64,000 bases of DNA, from contig CAVVSK010000008.1 of assembly GCA_963750965.1 (NCBI GenBank), forward strand, positions 1 through 64,000. Reading direction: 5' to 3'. Under the pieces are notes generated by a model. That model was not told the origin of the DNA. It made no database searches and saw only the letters and a list, made by a program, of their open reading frames with translations. Within the stretch, counting starts at the first letter, position 1. Each line of letters begins with the position of its first letter. Both the position numbers and the translations under genes were made by a program. This stretch comes from CANKHA01 sp963750965. Lineage in GTDB: Bacteria; Pseudomonadota; Alphaproteobacteria; Rhizobiales; Xanthobacteraceae. Positions 51,609 through 60,832 of this stretch are shown piece by piece.

Positions 51609-51802
51609 TGCCGCCGCGGGACCCGCGCCAGCGCCCGATTGAAGATCCGCCCGACGGACCGATTCGCGACCCGAAAGAGCCTCCATCGAAGGATCCTGAA
51701 GATGTGCCGGTACGCGATCCGGAACCGCCGCCCGACGGCGAGCCGGTGCGCGAGCCGATCGATCCGCACCCGGCCGGAGATCAGCCGCCCAAGCCCGACT
51801 GA
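51608..51802 (+). CDS. Proline/acidic-rich small protein
   Basis: 64-residue protein made almost entirely of Pro, Asp, Glu and Arg in repeating DP/PP units (for example RPIEDPPDGPIRDPKEPP). It is likely disordered. The ATG overlaps the stop of the small membrane protein, which supports real translation. Similar short Pro-rich proteins occur in Rhizobiales; function unknown. Confidence 0.6.
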   Translation: MPPRDPRQRPIEDPPDGPIRDPKEPPSKDPEDVPVRDPEPPPDGEPVREPIDPHPAGDQPPKPD

Positions 51803-51806
51803 CACC

Positions 51807-54182
51807 TCACAGTTTGACGGCGCGCAGGCGCAATGCGTTGGCCACCACGCTGACGGATGACAATGCCATGGCAGCTGCGGCGATGATCGGCGAGAGCAGG
51901 AGCCCGAAAACCGGGTAGAGTAGACCGGCCGCGACGGGCACGCCGGCAGCGTTGTAGACGAAGGCGAAGAACAAATTCTGCCGGATGTTGCGCATCGTCG
52001 CCTGCGACAGCCGCCGCGCGCGCACGATACCGTTCAGGTCACCCTTGAGCAGGGTAATCCCCGCGCTTTCCATCGCCACCTCAGTACCGCTGCCCATGGC
52101 GATACCGACATCGGCAGCCGCAAGCGCGGGCGCATCGTTCACCCCGTCGCCAGCCATTGCGACCGCGCGGCCCTCAGCGCGCAATTTTTCCACCACGGCG
52201 CTTTTCTGCTCCGGCAGAACGTCAGCCTCGACCTCAGTAATGTTGAGCCTGCGCGCCACCGCCTGCGCGGTGGTGTTATTGTCACCGGTGAGCATGATCA
52301 CGCGGATGCCTTGCGCGGCGAGCGCAGCCAGTGCTTCGGGCGTTGTTGGCTTCACCGGGTCTGCGACGGCAATGATGCCAGCAATCTTGCCGTCGACAGC
52401 GAGAAAGATCGCCGTGGCGCCGTCGCGGCGCAAACTGTCTGCCTCGGCTTCCAGTGCGCCGGTGGCAACGCCTAGCTCGGCTAGAAATTTGGCATTGCCG
52501 AGCGCGACACGCCGCTTTTCCACCATGCCGAAAGCGCCTTTGCCAAGTGGCGAGCCGAAACCGCGCACGGCTGCAAGCGGAAGCCGCCTTTCTTCCGCCG
52601 CCTGAACAATCGCAGCCGCGAGCGGATGCTCGCTGGCACGCTCGACGCTGGCGGCCAGCCGCAGCACTTCGGTTTCATCGAAACCGGAAGCCGCCACGAC
52701 CCGTGTGACTTTTGGTTTTCCTTCGGTCAGCGTGCCGGTCTTATCGACAATCAGGGTGTCGATTTTCTCCATCCGCTCCAGCGCTTCGGCATTCTTGATC
52801 AAGATGCCGGCCTCCGCGCCGCGCCCGATGCCGACCATGATCGACATCGGGGTGGCGAGCCCGAGCGCGCAGGGGCAGGCGATGATCAGGACGCTGACGG
52901 CCGCCACGAGGCCGAAAGCGAAGCGCGGCTCCGGCCCGAACATCGCCCAGGCAATGAAAGCCAGCACGGCAACGGCGATCACGGCAGGCACGAACCATCC
53001 CGCCACCTGGTCTGCCAGACGCTGGATCGGTGCACGGCTGCGCTGGGCCTGCGCTACCATCTGCACAATGCGGGCGAGGAGTGTGTCGCGGCCAATTTTT
53101 TCCGCGCGCATGATAAAGCTGCCGCGCTGGTTCAAGGTGCCGGCAATGACCTTTCCGCCGGCAGCTATGCTCACCGGCATCGATTCACCGGTCACCATCG
53201 ATTGGTCGATGGTGGAAGAACCCTCGACCACCTCTCCGTCGACCGGGATTTTTTCGCCCGGCGGCACGCGCAGGAGATCGCCGATGGCGACGGCCTCGAG
53301 GGGGATCTCCTCGTCTGCGCCACTTTGCTTCACGCGACGGGCCATTTTCGGCGCAAGATCGAGCAGGGCGCGAATGGCGCCGGAGGTGTGCTCGCGCGCG
53401 CGTAATTCCAGCACCTGGCCGAGCAGCACCAGCACGGTGGTGACCGCGGCGGCCTCAAAATACACCGCGACCGCGCCATCATGACCGCGGAAGGCGTCTG
53501 GAAACAGCTGCGGCGCCATCGTCGCGATAGCGCTGTAGAGATAGGCCACGCCCAATCCGAGCGCGATCAGCGTGAACATGTTGAGATTGCGTGTGAGCAG
53601 CGACTGCCAGCCACGCATAAAGAACGGCCAGCCGGCCCACAGCACGACCGGGGTCGCCAGCGCGAATTGAACCCAGTTCGATTGTGTTTGTGGAATCCAG
53701 CCGTGTGTGCCGGCCAGATGCGCCCCCATTTCGAGAACGACCAATGGCAGACTTAACGCCGTGCCGATCCAGAAGCGGCGGGTCATGTCCACCAGTTCTG
53801 GATTGGAGCCTGTCTCTGCGGTGACAAGCTCGGGCTCGAGCGCCATGCCGCAAATGGGACAGGAGCCCGGCCCGACTTGACGAATTTCCGGATGCATTGG
53901 GCAGGTATAGATCGTGCCCTCCGGCACCAACTCCGGCTCCTTTACTTCGCCGAGATAGCGCGCCGGATCGGCGACGAATTTCGAGCGGCAGCCGGCGGAG
54001 CAGAAGTAATAAGGATGACCCGCATGTTCCGCGCGGTGCGGTGTTTTGTGGGGATCGACGGTCATGCCGCAGACCGGGTCGATCACGCTCCCCGCCTGTG
54101 GTTGTCCGTGACCGCCATGTCCGTGATCAGCGTGTCCGTGATTGTCGTGGCTCGTGAGAGCTTCTGGATGATGGGCTGCCAT
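51807..54182 (-). CDS. Copper-type P1B heavy-metal-translocating ATPase
   Basis: 791-residue P-type ATPase. The N-terminus has a His-rich stretch (HGHADHGHGGHG), a YHS-like metal domain (VIDPVCGMTVDPHKTPHRAE, YYFCSAGC) and a heavy-metal-binding domain (YTCPMHPEIRQVGPGSCPIC). The core has the membrane CPC motif (IIACPCALGLATP), phosphorylation site DKTGTLTEGKP, HP motif SEHPLAAA and GDGVNDAPAL. CPC plus the C-terminal Asn and Met/Ser motifs fit Cu(I)/Ag(I) export (CopA/CopB-like). The usual CxxC ferredoxin-like domain is absent, replaced by YHS and HMBD. Confidence 0.95.
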   Translation of the reverse strand: MAAHHPEALTSHDNHGHADHGHGGHGQPQAGSVIDPVCGMTVDPHKTPHRAEHAGHPYYFCSAGCRSKFVADPARYLGEVKEPELVPEGTIYTCPMHPEIRQVGPGSCPICGMALEPELVTAETGSNPELVDMTRRFWIGTALSLPLVVLEMGAHLAGTHGWIPQTQSNWVQFALATPVVLWAGWPFFMRGWQSLLTRNLNMFTLIALGLGVAYLYSAIATMAPQLFPDAFRGHDGAVAVYFEAAAVTTVLVLLGQVLELRAREHTSGAIRALLDLAPKMARRVKQSGADEEIPLEAVAIGDLLRVPPGEKIPVDGEVVEGSSTIDQSMVTGESMPVSIAAGGKVIAGTLNQRGSFIMRAEKIGRDTLLARIVQMVAQAQRSRAPIQRLADQVAGWFVPAVIAVAVLAFIAWAMFGPEPRFAFGLVAAVSVLIIACPCALGLATPMSIMVGIGRGAEAGILIKNAEALERMEKIDTLIVDKTGTLTEGKPKVTRVVAASGFDETEVLRLAASVERASEHPLAAAIVQAAEERRLPLAAVRGFGSPLGKGAFGMVEKRRVALGNAKFLAELGVATGALEAEADSLRRDGATAIFLAVDGKIAGIIAVADPVKPTTPEALAALAAQGIRVIMLTGDNNTTAQAVARRLNITEVEADVLPEQKSAVVEKLRAEGRAVAMAGDGVNDAPALAAADVGIAMGSGTEVAMESAGITLLKGDLNGIVRARRLSQATMRNIRQNLFFAFVYNAAGVPVAAGLLYPVFGLLLSPIIAAAAMALSSVSVVANALRLRAVKL

Positions 54183-54188
54183 GGGCTG

Positions 54189-55385
54189 TTATCTGGGAGG
54201 CGGCGGCGTCATTCGCCAGCCATAGAGCCAGTCGTAGCGTTTGAGCAGGCCCGCTCCGCCCATCATGCGCAGCGCGGCATTGCGCACCGCAGCTTCTACG
54301 CCGGAGGCGTGGTAACGCAAACCATTTCGCGACGCGGCCTTCTGCGCGCGCGTGGTGCGGTCATTGCGCAGCCATTCATAACGCCGCATGGCCCCGGCGG
54401 TGTCATCTGGCGTTGTGGCCAGGCAATCGGCCAGCACGGCGGCATCCTCGATCGCCATTGCGGCGCCCTGGGCAAGGAACGGTAGCATCGGATGCGCCGC
54501 ATCTCCGATCATGGTAATCGGGCCATCGCCCCAGCGGCGCAGACGTGGTCGATCATAGAGCGTCCAGGTCGTCCAGCTTTGCGGTGCCGCGACGATATTA
54601 CACGCGGGTGTCGCCCATTTGCGGAAGGTCGCCAAGATTTCGTCGCGCGGGCGGGTATTGTTCCAGCCCGGCTTCGGTGTGCCATCACGCAGGATGGCCA
54701 CGATATTGATCGCGTTGCCCGTGCGGATCGGATAATGCACCAGATGCGCGTGGCGCCCCAGCCAGAGATTGATCGAAGCCTCGCGTGCTTCGTCGTCCAC
54801 CACGTCCGCCGGAATTACTGCGCGCCAGGCCGTCCGTTGCCTGAAATGCGGCGGATCGCTAAAACCGAACCGTTTGCGGATGGTGGACCACAGGCCATCG
54901 GCGCCGATCAGCCCGACGCAGCGTTCCTCGACTGTCTTGGCCTCGAAGCGGACCTGGGCGGTGACGCCGTTGGCGTGCACCACATAGTCCTGCACCTCCC
55001 CGCCAAGCGTCAGTCTCACATCGGGAAGGGCGCGCACCGCATCCAGCAGCACGGCCTGCAGGTCGCCGCGATGGATCATCCAATAGGGCGCGCCATAGCG
55101 CTGCTGTGCGAAGGACCCGAGCGGCACCCGCACGATGTCGGTGCCCGTACTCGCCTTCCGGATGCGGATTTCTGCGGGTGAGACGACGTGCGGACGCAGG
55201 GCGTCCCCAAGGCCGAGCCCCAATAGCACATGCATCGCATTGGGCGACAGCTGGATGCCGGCACCGATCGGCTCAAGTTTTTGCGATTGCTCGAAGACGA
55301 CAGCGCGGAAGCCCTTACGGGCAAGCGCCAGTGCCGCGGTCAGGCCGGCGATACCGCCGCCGGCAATCAGGATAGTGCGCGACAC
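54189..55385 (-). CDS. FAD-dependent monooxygenase (salicylate/3-hydroxybenzoate hydroxylase-like)
   Basis: 398-residue class A flavoprotein hydroxylase. FAD site TILIAGGGIAGLTAALALAR at the N-terminus, the DG motif CVGLIGADGLWSTIRKRFG, and the GD motif PITMIGDAAHPMLPFLAQGA. The start is GTG at 55385 with GGGAG 7 nt upstream; no good ATG is present and the Rossmann strand begins four residues later. These enzymes hydroxylate aromatic acids with NAD(P)H. Substrate not known; the window also carries other aromatic genes. Confidence 0.92.
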   Translation of the reverse strand: MSRTILIAGGGIAGLTAALALARKGFRAVVFEQSQKLEPIGAGIQLSPNAMHVLLGLGLGDALRPHVVSPAEIRIRKASTGTDIVRVPLGSFAQQRYGAPYWMIHRGDLQAVLLDAVRALPDVRLTLGGEVQDYVVHANGVTAQVRFEAKTVEERCVGLIGADGLWSTIRKRFGFSDPPHFRQRTAWRAVIPADVVDDEAREASINLWLGRHAHLVHYPIRTGNAINIVAILRDGTPKPGWNNTRPRDEILATFRKWATPACNIVAAPQSWTTWTLYDRPRLRRWGDGPITMIGDAAHPMLPFLAQGAAMAIEDAAVLADCLATTPDDTAGAMRRYEWLRNDRTTRAQKAASRNGLRYHASGVEAAVRNAALRMMGGAGLLKRYDWLYGWRMTPPPPR

Positions 55386-55410
55386 CGGTGGTCTCCCGTC
55401 GCGGCGAATA

Positions 55411-55659
55411 TCAGGCCGTCGTCGTCTCCCGCCAGGCGCATTCTTCGGGCCGCGCCGCATGCGGATCGAGCGCGGGGTCGAACCGATAAAGCGTTGAGCA
55501 ATAGGAACAGACGATTTCGGATTCATCTCCCAGGTCGAGGAAGATGTGCGGATGGTCGAACGGCGGCAGCGCGCCAATGCACATGAATTCACGCGCGCCG
55601 ATCTCGATTACGGCGGCGCCGGGCTGGTTATGGAAATGAGGAACGATTCTTTCCGCCAT
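55411..55659 (-). CDS. Zinc-finger (CHCC type) domain protein
   Basis: 82-residue protein of the zf-CHCC family related to the NDUFS6-type subunit. Zinc ligands sit in DHPHIFLDLGDESEIVCSYC (His, Cys, Cys) with an N-terminal Cys in FMCIGALPPF. In alphaproteobacteria such proteins can accompany complex I, but no nuo gene is near. It lies 25 nt upstream of the monooxygenase on the same strand. Confidence 0.93.
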   Translation of the reverse strand: MAERIVPHFHNQPGAAVIEIGAREFMCIGALPPFDHPHIFLDLGDESEIVCSYCSTLYRFDPALDPHAARPEECAWRETTTA

Positions 55660-55726
55660 GATACGGCCTGTTGTCTGCGCTTATTGCGATTGCGCCGCAC
55701 CATAACGAGCCGACGGGACGATTCCT

Positions 55727-55847
55727 AGTGCGTGTCCGGCGAAGTGGAACTGGTTTACCCGATAAGACCGTGCAACAGGTCTTAAGTCGGCGCGATCGGC
55801 ATGCCAAACGGTAACCACTTTTTGCTGATGGTGCACGGTTAGGCACC
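55727..55847. repeat. Palindromic intergenic repeat, copy 2
   Basis: The first half at ~55728-55773 contains GTCCGGCGAAGTGGAACTGG. The second half at ~55795-55846 contains GTAACCACTTTTTGCTGATG. It is the same two-part element as at 3.9 and 60.6 kb, diverged. It fills the gap between the zf-CHCC gene and the next gene. Confidence 0.6.
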
Positions 55848-55919
55848 ATGCGATGAAGGCTGCCGGCCAATTTTCGGAACTGCTTCGAATCCTGAGCGTT
55901 TCCGAGTGATAAATGAACG

Positions 55920-57095
55920 GTGCCAAGCCAGTTAATGATCAAACGCCCTAACGATCCGATCGCCCGGGTCTTGCCTGCTGGCGCGCTTGGCCCGCGGCGA
56001 TGGCCAGTTGTAGTCACCTTGTTGACAGCCATCGCCTACGGCTTGGCGGCACTTATTATGGTGCCGCGCGGTATCGAGGCGGAATTGATCCTTGCGATCG
56101 AAAACGATCCTCCGAAGATCGTCGACTATGGGCTCGATCAAGCCGTCAATGCCAATGTAATCCAGCGCGAGATCGAATCCGCGCTCGCGGTCAACGATGC
56201 GGACCTTGCCAAAAGCTTTGTCGACCTCGCGCAGGATCGCGGCATTGTTGTGGATCCGCCGCTCGTGGAGAAAGTCAGCGCGGCGGTGGCGGAGGCCAAT
56301 TCCACCACTCATATGGCGGAAACCTTTGCGCACGGTTTTGTCACCGGCGAGCCGGATGATGTGGTGGGATTGGCCGGCACTACACTCGGCGATTTTTTCG
56401 TTTTCGGCGACGTACGCGATGCGGTGCGCGAAGGGTCGCGATTGGCAAGTGGTGAGAATGCCGATGAGTTGGTGCTCGGCCTAGCCTGTATCGGGTTAGC
56501 GATTACCGCCGGCACCTATGCAAGCTTTGGCGCAGGGACGCCGGCCCGCATCGGTGTGTCTGTGGCGAAAGCTGCCCGCAAAGCGGGTCGTATGAGCGCT
56601 GGCATCACCGATTGGATTGGGCGCTCGCTGCGCGAGGTAATCGATTGGTCCATGCTTAAGCGCGCCATCGCCGGAGCGAGCCTCACCGAGCCGGCGTTGG
56701 CGGTGCGTGCGGCGCGCGAAGCGGTGAAGGTGGACAAGGCAGGCGGGCTGATGCAGCTCGTGCGCAATGTCGGGCGCGTGCAAGACAAGGCCGGAACCCA
56801 GGCCGCGCTCGATGGATTGAAGATCGCGGAGAATCCGCGTGAAATGGTGCGGGTGGCGCAACTCGCCGAGAAGCAGGGCAGCAAGACGCGGGCGATATTA
56901 AAGTTACTGGGTCGCGGCGCCATCGCGTTGAGCCTTACCACGCTGAATTTGTCCCTTTGGATCCTTGGCGCGATAGTCACCCTGTTGGGGTTCGTCGTAT
57001 CCTGCAAGGGCGCGGTCGAGCGAATGACCTGGCGCCGTTTGCAAAAACACAAGCTGCTCGCGCTGCAACGAGACGAACCCATCGTTGCAGCTTAG
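55920..57095 (+). CDS. Membrane protein of unknown function (391 aa)
   Basis: One N-terminal membrane segment (VVVTLLTAIAYGLAALIMVP), an extracytoplasmic helical region, a segment ADELVLGLACIGLAITAGTY followed by a Gly/Ala/Lys-rich region, and a C-terminal helix pair (IALSLTTLNLSLWILGAIVT, then LLGFVVSCKGAVERMTWRRL). The start is uncertain: GTG 55920 or ATG 55935, neither with a good Shine-Dalgarno. Homologues of this type are seen in Rhizobiales, without a known function. Confidence 0.7.
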   Translation: MPSQLMIKRPNDPIARVLPAGALGPRRWPVVVTLLTAIAYGLAALIMVPRGIEAELILAIENDPPKIVDYGLDQAVNANVIQREIESALAVNDADLAKSFVDLAQDRGIVVDPPLVEKVSAAVAEANSTTHMAETFAHGFVTGEPDDVVGLAGTTLGDFFVFGDVRDAVREGSRLASGENADELVLGLACIGLAITAGTYASFGAGTPARIGVSVAKAARKAGRMSAGITDWIGRSLREVIDWSMLKRAIAGASLTEPALAVRAAREAVKVDKAGGLMQLVRNVGRVQDKAGTQAALDGLKIAENPREMVRVAQLAEKQGSKTRAILKLLGRGAIALSLTTLNLSLWILGAIVTLLGFVVSCKGAVERMTWRRLQKHKLLALQRDEPIVAA

Positions 57096-57132
57096 AGGCA
57101 GTTTCTGATTTCTCGTCCGGGGACTCCCTTGC

Positions 57133-57886
57133 ATGCCAAGTTTTCACAACGGCGCGATCGAGATCGCTTTTCTCGATGAGGGCGAGGGTGAGCCGATCCT
57201 GCTGGTGCATGGATTTGGTTCCAGCAAGGAGGTGAATTGGGTGCATCCGGGCTGGACCGCGACGCTGACGCGCGCGGGCCGGCGCGTGATCGCGCTTGAT
57301 GACCGCGGCCATGGCGAGTCCAGCAAACTCTATGAACCCGCGGATTATCACACCAGCCTGATGGCGGACGACGTGCGCGCGCTGCTCGATCATCTGCAGA
57401 TCGAGCGGGCGGACGTGATGGGCTATTCTATGGGTTCGCGGATCAGCGCGTTCCTGGCGGTAAGGCATCCGGCCCGGGTGCGCTCTCTGATACTGGGCGG
57501 GCTTGGCATCAAGCTGGTGGAAGGCGTGGGTCTGCCGGACTCCATCGCCGAGGCGCTGGAAGCGCCATCGCTCGAGCACGTAAGCGATCCGGTCGGCCGC
57601 ATGTTCCGCGCCTTTGCCGACCAGACCGGCTCGGACCGCCGGGCGCTGGCTGCCTGCATCCGTGGCTCACGGCAGCTTTTGAGCCGGGAGGAGGTGGCCA
57701 CCATTCAGGTTCCTGCCCTGGTCGTCGTGGGCGGCAAGGATCCCATCGCCGGAGCGCCGCAGGCCGCTGGCGAGCCTGCTGCCAAAAGGCGAGGCGCTGG
57801 AAATTCCCAATCGGGATCACATGCTTGCGGTAGGGGACAAGGTGTTCAAGGCTGCCGCGATCGACTTTCTTAACGCGCGTCCCTGA
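57133..57886 (+). pseudogene. Alpha/beta hydrolase, one frame break near the 3' end
   Basis: Alpha/beta hydrolase of ~250 residues. Oxyanion/HGFG region ILLVHGFGSSKEVNW, RVIALDDRGHGESS, nucleophile elbow DVMGYSMGSRI and acid VVVGGKDPIAG. Near 57765 the frame shifts +1; the other frame supplies the missing end LLPKGEALEIPNRDHMLAVG with the catalytic His and stops at 57884-57886. As written, the His is lost and a false tail is made. Likely a consensus error. It precedes cysE by 75 nt. Substrate unknown. Confidence 0.87.
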
Positions 57887-57961
57887 TCCTCCCTTGCCGG
57901 AAGTCGGCGCGACTCCCGATCTGTGCTAAAGCCGGCCCGGAAATTTGGCGTGGAGGGACGA

Positions 57962-58781
57962 ATGGCCCAGCAGCTCAAGCCGACCGTGGTCGAGAAAGTC
58001 GATCCGGTCTGGGCGCGTATTCGCCGCGAGGCTGAGGAAGTGGTCCGGCGTGAGCCCGAACTGGCGACCTTTATCTATCTGACGCTGTTGCATCACGACA
58101 CGCTGGAAGCCGCCATCGTACACCGGCTCTCGGAGCGCCTGGCGCATGCCGACGTCTCGGGCGACGTGATCCGCCAGGCTTATGGCGAGGCGATTGGGGA
58201 AGATCCCACCATCGGCGATGCCTTCCGCGCCGACATCGCCGCAGTGATGGATCGCGATCCCGCCACGCACCGGCCGCTAGACGCCCGTGCTCTATTACAA
58301 AGGCTTTCATGCCATCCAGACGCATCGTCTAGCGCATTGGCTTTGGAACAAAGGCCGCAAGGATTTCGCGCTCTATCTTCAAAGCCGTTCGTCGTCGGTG
58401 TTCCAGGTCGATATCCATCCGGCCGCCCGTATCGGGCGCGGCATTTTCCTCGACCACGCCACCGGCGTGGTGGTCGGCGAAACCGCCGTTATCGAGGATG
58501 ACGTCTCCATGCTGCATGGCGTTACGCTCGGGGGTACCGGCAAGGAACACGAGGACCGGCATCCGAAAATCCGGCGCGGGGTGATGATCGGAGCCGGCGC
58601 CAAAATCCTCGGCAATATTGAAGTGGGCCATTGTGCGCGCGTTGCCGCCGGCTCCGTGGTGGTTAAGTCCGTGCCGAATAATGTCACTGTCGCCGGCGTT
58701 CCCGCCAAGGTGGTCGGCACCGCCGGCTGCGCCGAGCCCTCGCGCTTCATGGACCAGATGCTATACGACCCGGGAATTTGA
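57962..58781 (+). pseudogene. cysE: Serine O-acetyltransferase CysE, one frame break
   Basis: SAT makes O-acetylserine for cysteine synthesis. The N-terminal helical domain from ATG 57962 (GGAGGGACGA upstream) holds RREAEEVVRREPELATFIYL. Near 58280 a +1 shift leads to VLYYKGFHAIQTHRLAHWLW and the left-handed beta-helix: DIHPAARIGRGIFLDHATGV (catalytic Asp/His), MLHGVTLGGTG and GAGAKILGNIEVGHCARVAA. Full length would be 273 residues, normal for CysE. Both halves are well conserved, so a sequence error is favoured. Confidence 0.93.
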
Positions 58782-58857
58782 CCCCGGCGCTAGGAAGGTG
58801 CATGTGCGCTCTAAATGCGGGGCGCCAGGCGCGCGCAATCGAACCGGAGCAGCAGAC

Positions 58858-59283
58858 GTGGACGTCAAAGAAACCCAGCAGGTTGAATCTTATCTAAAGC
58901 GCTTGTTCGGCAATGTGCGCATCCGCATAGCGCCGCAAAAGGGCGACACCGCGAAAGTTTATTTGGGCGAGGAGCCCATCGGCGATCTCACCGCCGACGA
59001 CGATGACGATGAGCGGTCGTACAATCTGCGCATGGAAATTCCGATCGGGGAGTCGGAAGGCGGCACGCAGGACGCCAAGCGTCTGGACGTTTATTTGAAG
59101 CGTAAGTTCGACAACGAGAAGCTGCGTGTGGCGGCGCGCCCGCGCAAGCAGGATTCCGTCGAGGCCTATCTCGGCGAGGAATTCATCGGCGTCTTGTTCC
59201 TTGACGACCAGAGAGGCGGTCGCTCTTATATTTTCGAGATGCCGATCCTAGGCATTGATCTCGAGCCCAACAGCGCGGCCTAA
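58858..59283 (+). CDS. DUF3126 family protein with two tandem domains
   Basis: 141-residue protein with two copies of the same ~65-residue unit: QQVESYLKRLFGNVRIRIAP then AKVYLGEEPIGDL, and KRLDVYLKRKFDNEKLRVAA then VEAYLGEEFIGVL. The second matches DUF3126 best. The unit is usually found singly, so this is a duplication or a two-domain variant. The start is GTG 58858 with GGAG upstream. DUF3126 genes often follow cysE in Rhizobiales, as here. Function unknown. Confidence 0.85.
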   Translation: MDVKETQQVESYLKRLFGNVRIRIAPQKGDTAKVYLGEEPIGDLTADDDDDERSYNLRMEIPIGESEGGTQDAKRLDVYLKRKFDNEKLRVAARPRKQDSVEAYLGEEFIGVLFLDDQRGGRSYIFEMPILGIDLEPNSAA

Positions 59284-59309
59284 CTCCCCGAGTTTTCACC
59301 GGCTTGATT

Positions 59310-60047
59310 TTAGTGCGTGTGCGACTGTAGCCGGGAGATCAAGCGATCGATCCCGTCGGCCACGCTGGCCCAGTTGGATAGCCAGGCGCGCGGAAAGCGC
59401 ACGGTGATATTGGCGCCCCCGATGCTTCGCTCGTGCAGGCAGGTGCCGGGCGTCGGCCCCAATCCGTCGCGCGTACAGCGCAGAATGAAGCGCTCCGGCA
59501 TGTCAGGCGTGTAGAACAAGTCCTCGTTCTGATAGGGCGTATCTTTCCTGAAGGCGAGCATGATCAGCCCGCTGGGCGCCGACAGCGTTTCAGGCGCGAG
59601 ATAGCGCCGGTAGATCGTCTGCATCCGCTGCAGCGGCGAGGGGCTGCCGTCGCCAGCCGCGATGGCAAGGAAAATGCGCTCGAACGGATGGGCGGCCTCG
59701 GCACCGGCGGAAGCGCCCTGCGGTCCCGCTTCCGCGGCGTTCGCGGGCGGCGCAAGCGACGGCCATACGAAGACGAGATCGATCCGCTCCTGCGTGCCCG
59801 GCTTGCGCTGCACCGGACGCCGGATCGCCGCCGGCGGCACGTTAAAGGCCGTGCCGCCCACGATGATCGGTAGCGAAGGCGTATTGGGCGCGACGGCTGG
59901 CCCCGGCCAGCGCGGCCACAGCACATAGCCCACGTAGCCCACTGCGATCGAACTGACGCCGAGGAAGATCAGCGAGGGCAGGAGGAGCAGGCTACGCGTG
60001 GATTCACGCGCGCGACGCGGGGACCGTCCGCCTATCGCGTAGCTCAT
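59310..60047 (-). CDS. Membrane-anchored protein of unknown function
   Basis: 245 residues from ATG 60047 (AAGGA upstream). An Arg-rich start is followed by one membrane helix (LLLLPSLIFLGVSSIAVGYV) and a ~190-residue periplasmic domain (IDLVFVWPSLAPPANAA, RMQTIYRRYLAPETLSAPSG, DLFYTPDMPERFILRCTRDG). Two Cys in FILRCTRDGLGPTPGTC may form a disulphide. Known in Rhizobiales as a hypothetical transmembrane protein; no function can be given. Confidence 0.75.
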   Translation of the reverse strand: MSYAIGGRSPRRARESTRSLLLLPSLIFLGVSSIAVGYVGYVLWPRWPGPAVAPNTPSLPIIVGGTAFNVPPAAIRRPVQRKPGTQERIDLVFVWPSLAPPANAAEAGPQGASAGAEAAHPFERIFLAIAAGDGSPSPLQRMQTIYRRYLAPETLSAPSGLIMLAFRKDTPYQNEDLFYTPDMPERFILRCTRDGLGPTPGTCLHERSIGGANITVRFPRAWLSNWASVADGIDRLISRLQSHTH

Positions 60048-60229
60048 GGTCGCGTCCTTTGCATGGGAAAACAACAAACGAATCAAAGGCGATTATGGCA
60101 CGGCCGCGCGCCACTAAAGAACGGAGCCCACGCGCCTTAGGCGCCATTAACCTTTTCTTAACTATGCGCTGGCCTGGGAGCGGCCAAGCGGCGAAAATCC
60201 AGTCGTTCTCCGTGGTGCTGAGGGTTTTC

Positions 60230-60562
60230 GTGTCCCCCGAACAGATCGAGTCGTTTCTTGCCCTGGCGTTTGGATTTGCCTTCTCGGGCCTGATTGCGAC
60301 GGGCTATCAGTACCTCACAGAGCGTCCCGCGAGCTTTCGCCTGTTGAAGAACGGGCCGGCTCCTTCCGCCTTCGCCGCAGTGCCCTTTCTGGTTTTTGCC
60401 GCGCCCTTCATCATCATGCGCAACACGCTGCGCGCACGCCGGATGCTCGGCCGCCGTTTGGAGTTCGTCATGCTCGCGACGGTCCTCGCGGGATTCTGGA
60501 GCATGATGTCGGGAACGGTGGTGATCATGACCCTGCATGCACTGGGCTTGTTCGGCGCCTGA
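60230..60562 (+). CDS. DUF6949 family membrane protein
   Basis: 110 residues from GTG 60230 (GAGGG 6 nt upstream), starting VSPEQIESFLALAFGFAFSG. Three hydrophobic segments are visible (ESFLALAFGFAFSGLIATGY, FAAVPFLVFAAPFIIM, VMLATVLAGFWSMMSGTVVI) with a basic RNTLRARRMLGRR loop. It fits the DUF6949 family of Rhizobiales membrane proteins. Longer upstream starts are possible but read through an unlikely leader. Function unknown. Confidence 0.75.
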   Translation: MSPEQIESFLALAFGFAFSGLIATGYQYLTERPASFRLLKNGPAPSAFAAVPFLVFAAPFIIMRNTLRARRMLGRRLEFVMLATVLAGFWSMMSGTVVIMTLHALGLFGA

Positions 60563-60565
60563 CCA

Positions 60566-60678
60566 CGCATGATCCGGCGAAGTGGACGCCGGTTCGCCGA
60601 GAAGGTCATGCGCCACCTTATAATTAGGCGCGCGACCGGACGCAGAACCGGTGCCCACTTTTGCTGATCGCGCGCCGT
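60566..60678. repeat. Palindromic intergenic repeat, copy 3
   Basis: The first half 60566-60614 is CGCATGATCCGGCGAAGTGG and following. The second half 60627-60675 contains GAACCGGTGCCCACTTTTGC. The ends GCATGATC... and ...GATCGCGCGC face each other. Copy 4 follows 40 nt downstream. Confidence 0.75.
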
Positions 60679-60712
60679 CTCGCCAAACGTTCCGCAACAT
60701 GGCAGGTTGTTC

Positions 60713-60823
60713 CGCGCATGATCCGGCAGGTGGATCGTTTCGCCGAACAAGAGATCATGCGCCGTTAGTAATTTTGCGACCGGACATAACACCGGTGCCC
60801 ACTTGCTGATCACGCGCGGCACG
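60713..60823. repeat. Palindromic intergenic repeat, copy 4
   Basis: Same layout as copy 3: GCGCATGATCCGGCAGGTGG at 60714 and CACCGGTGCCCACTTGCTGA near 60790, with an inner ATCATGCGCC. It ends 10 nt before the carbonic-anhydrase-type gene, so it may form part of that gene's leader. Confidence 0.75.
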
Positions 60824-60832
60824 GAGACGTGA

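Noticed and set aside
52626..53484. Two overlapping plus-strand frames opposite the copper ATPase
   Set aside because: The minus-strand frame carries every P-type ATPase motif; these are its shadows.
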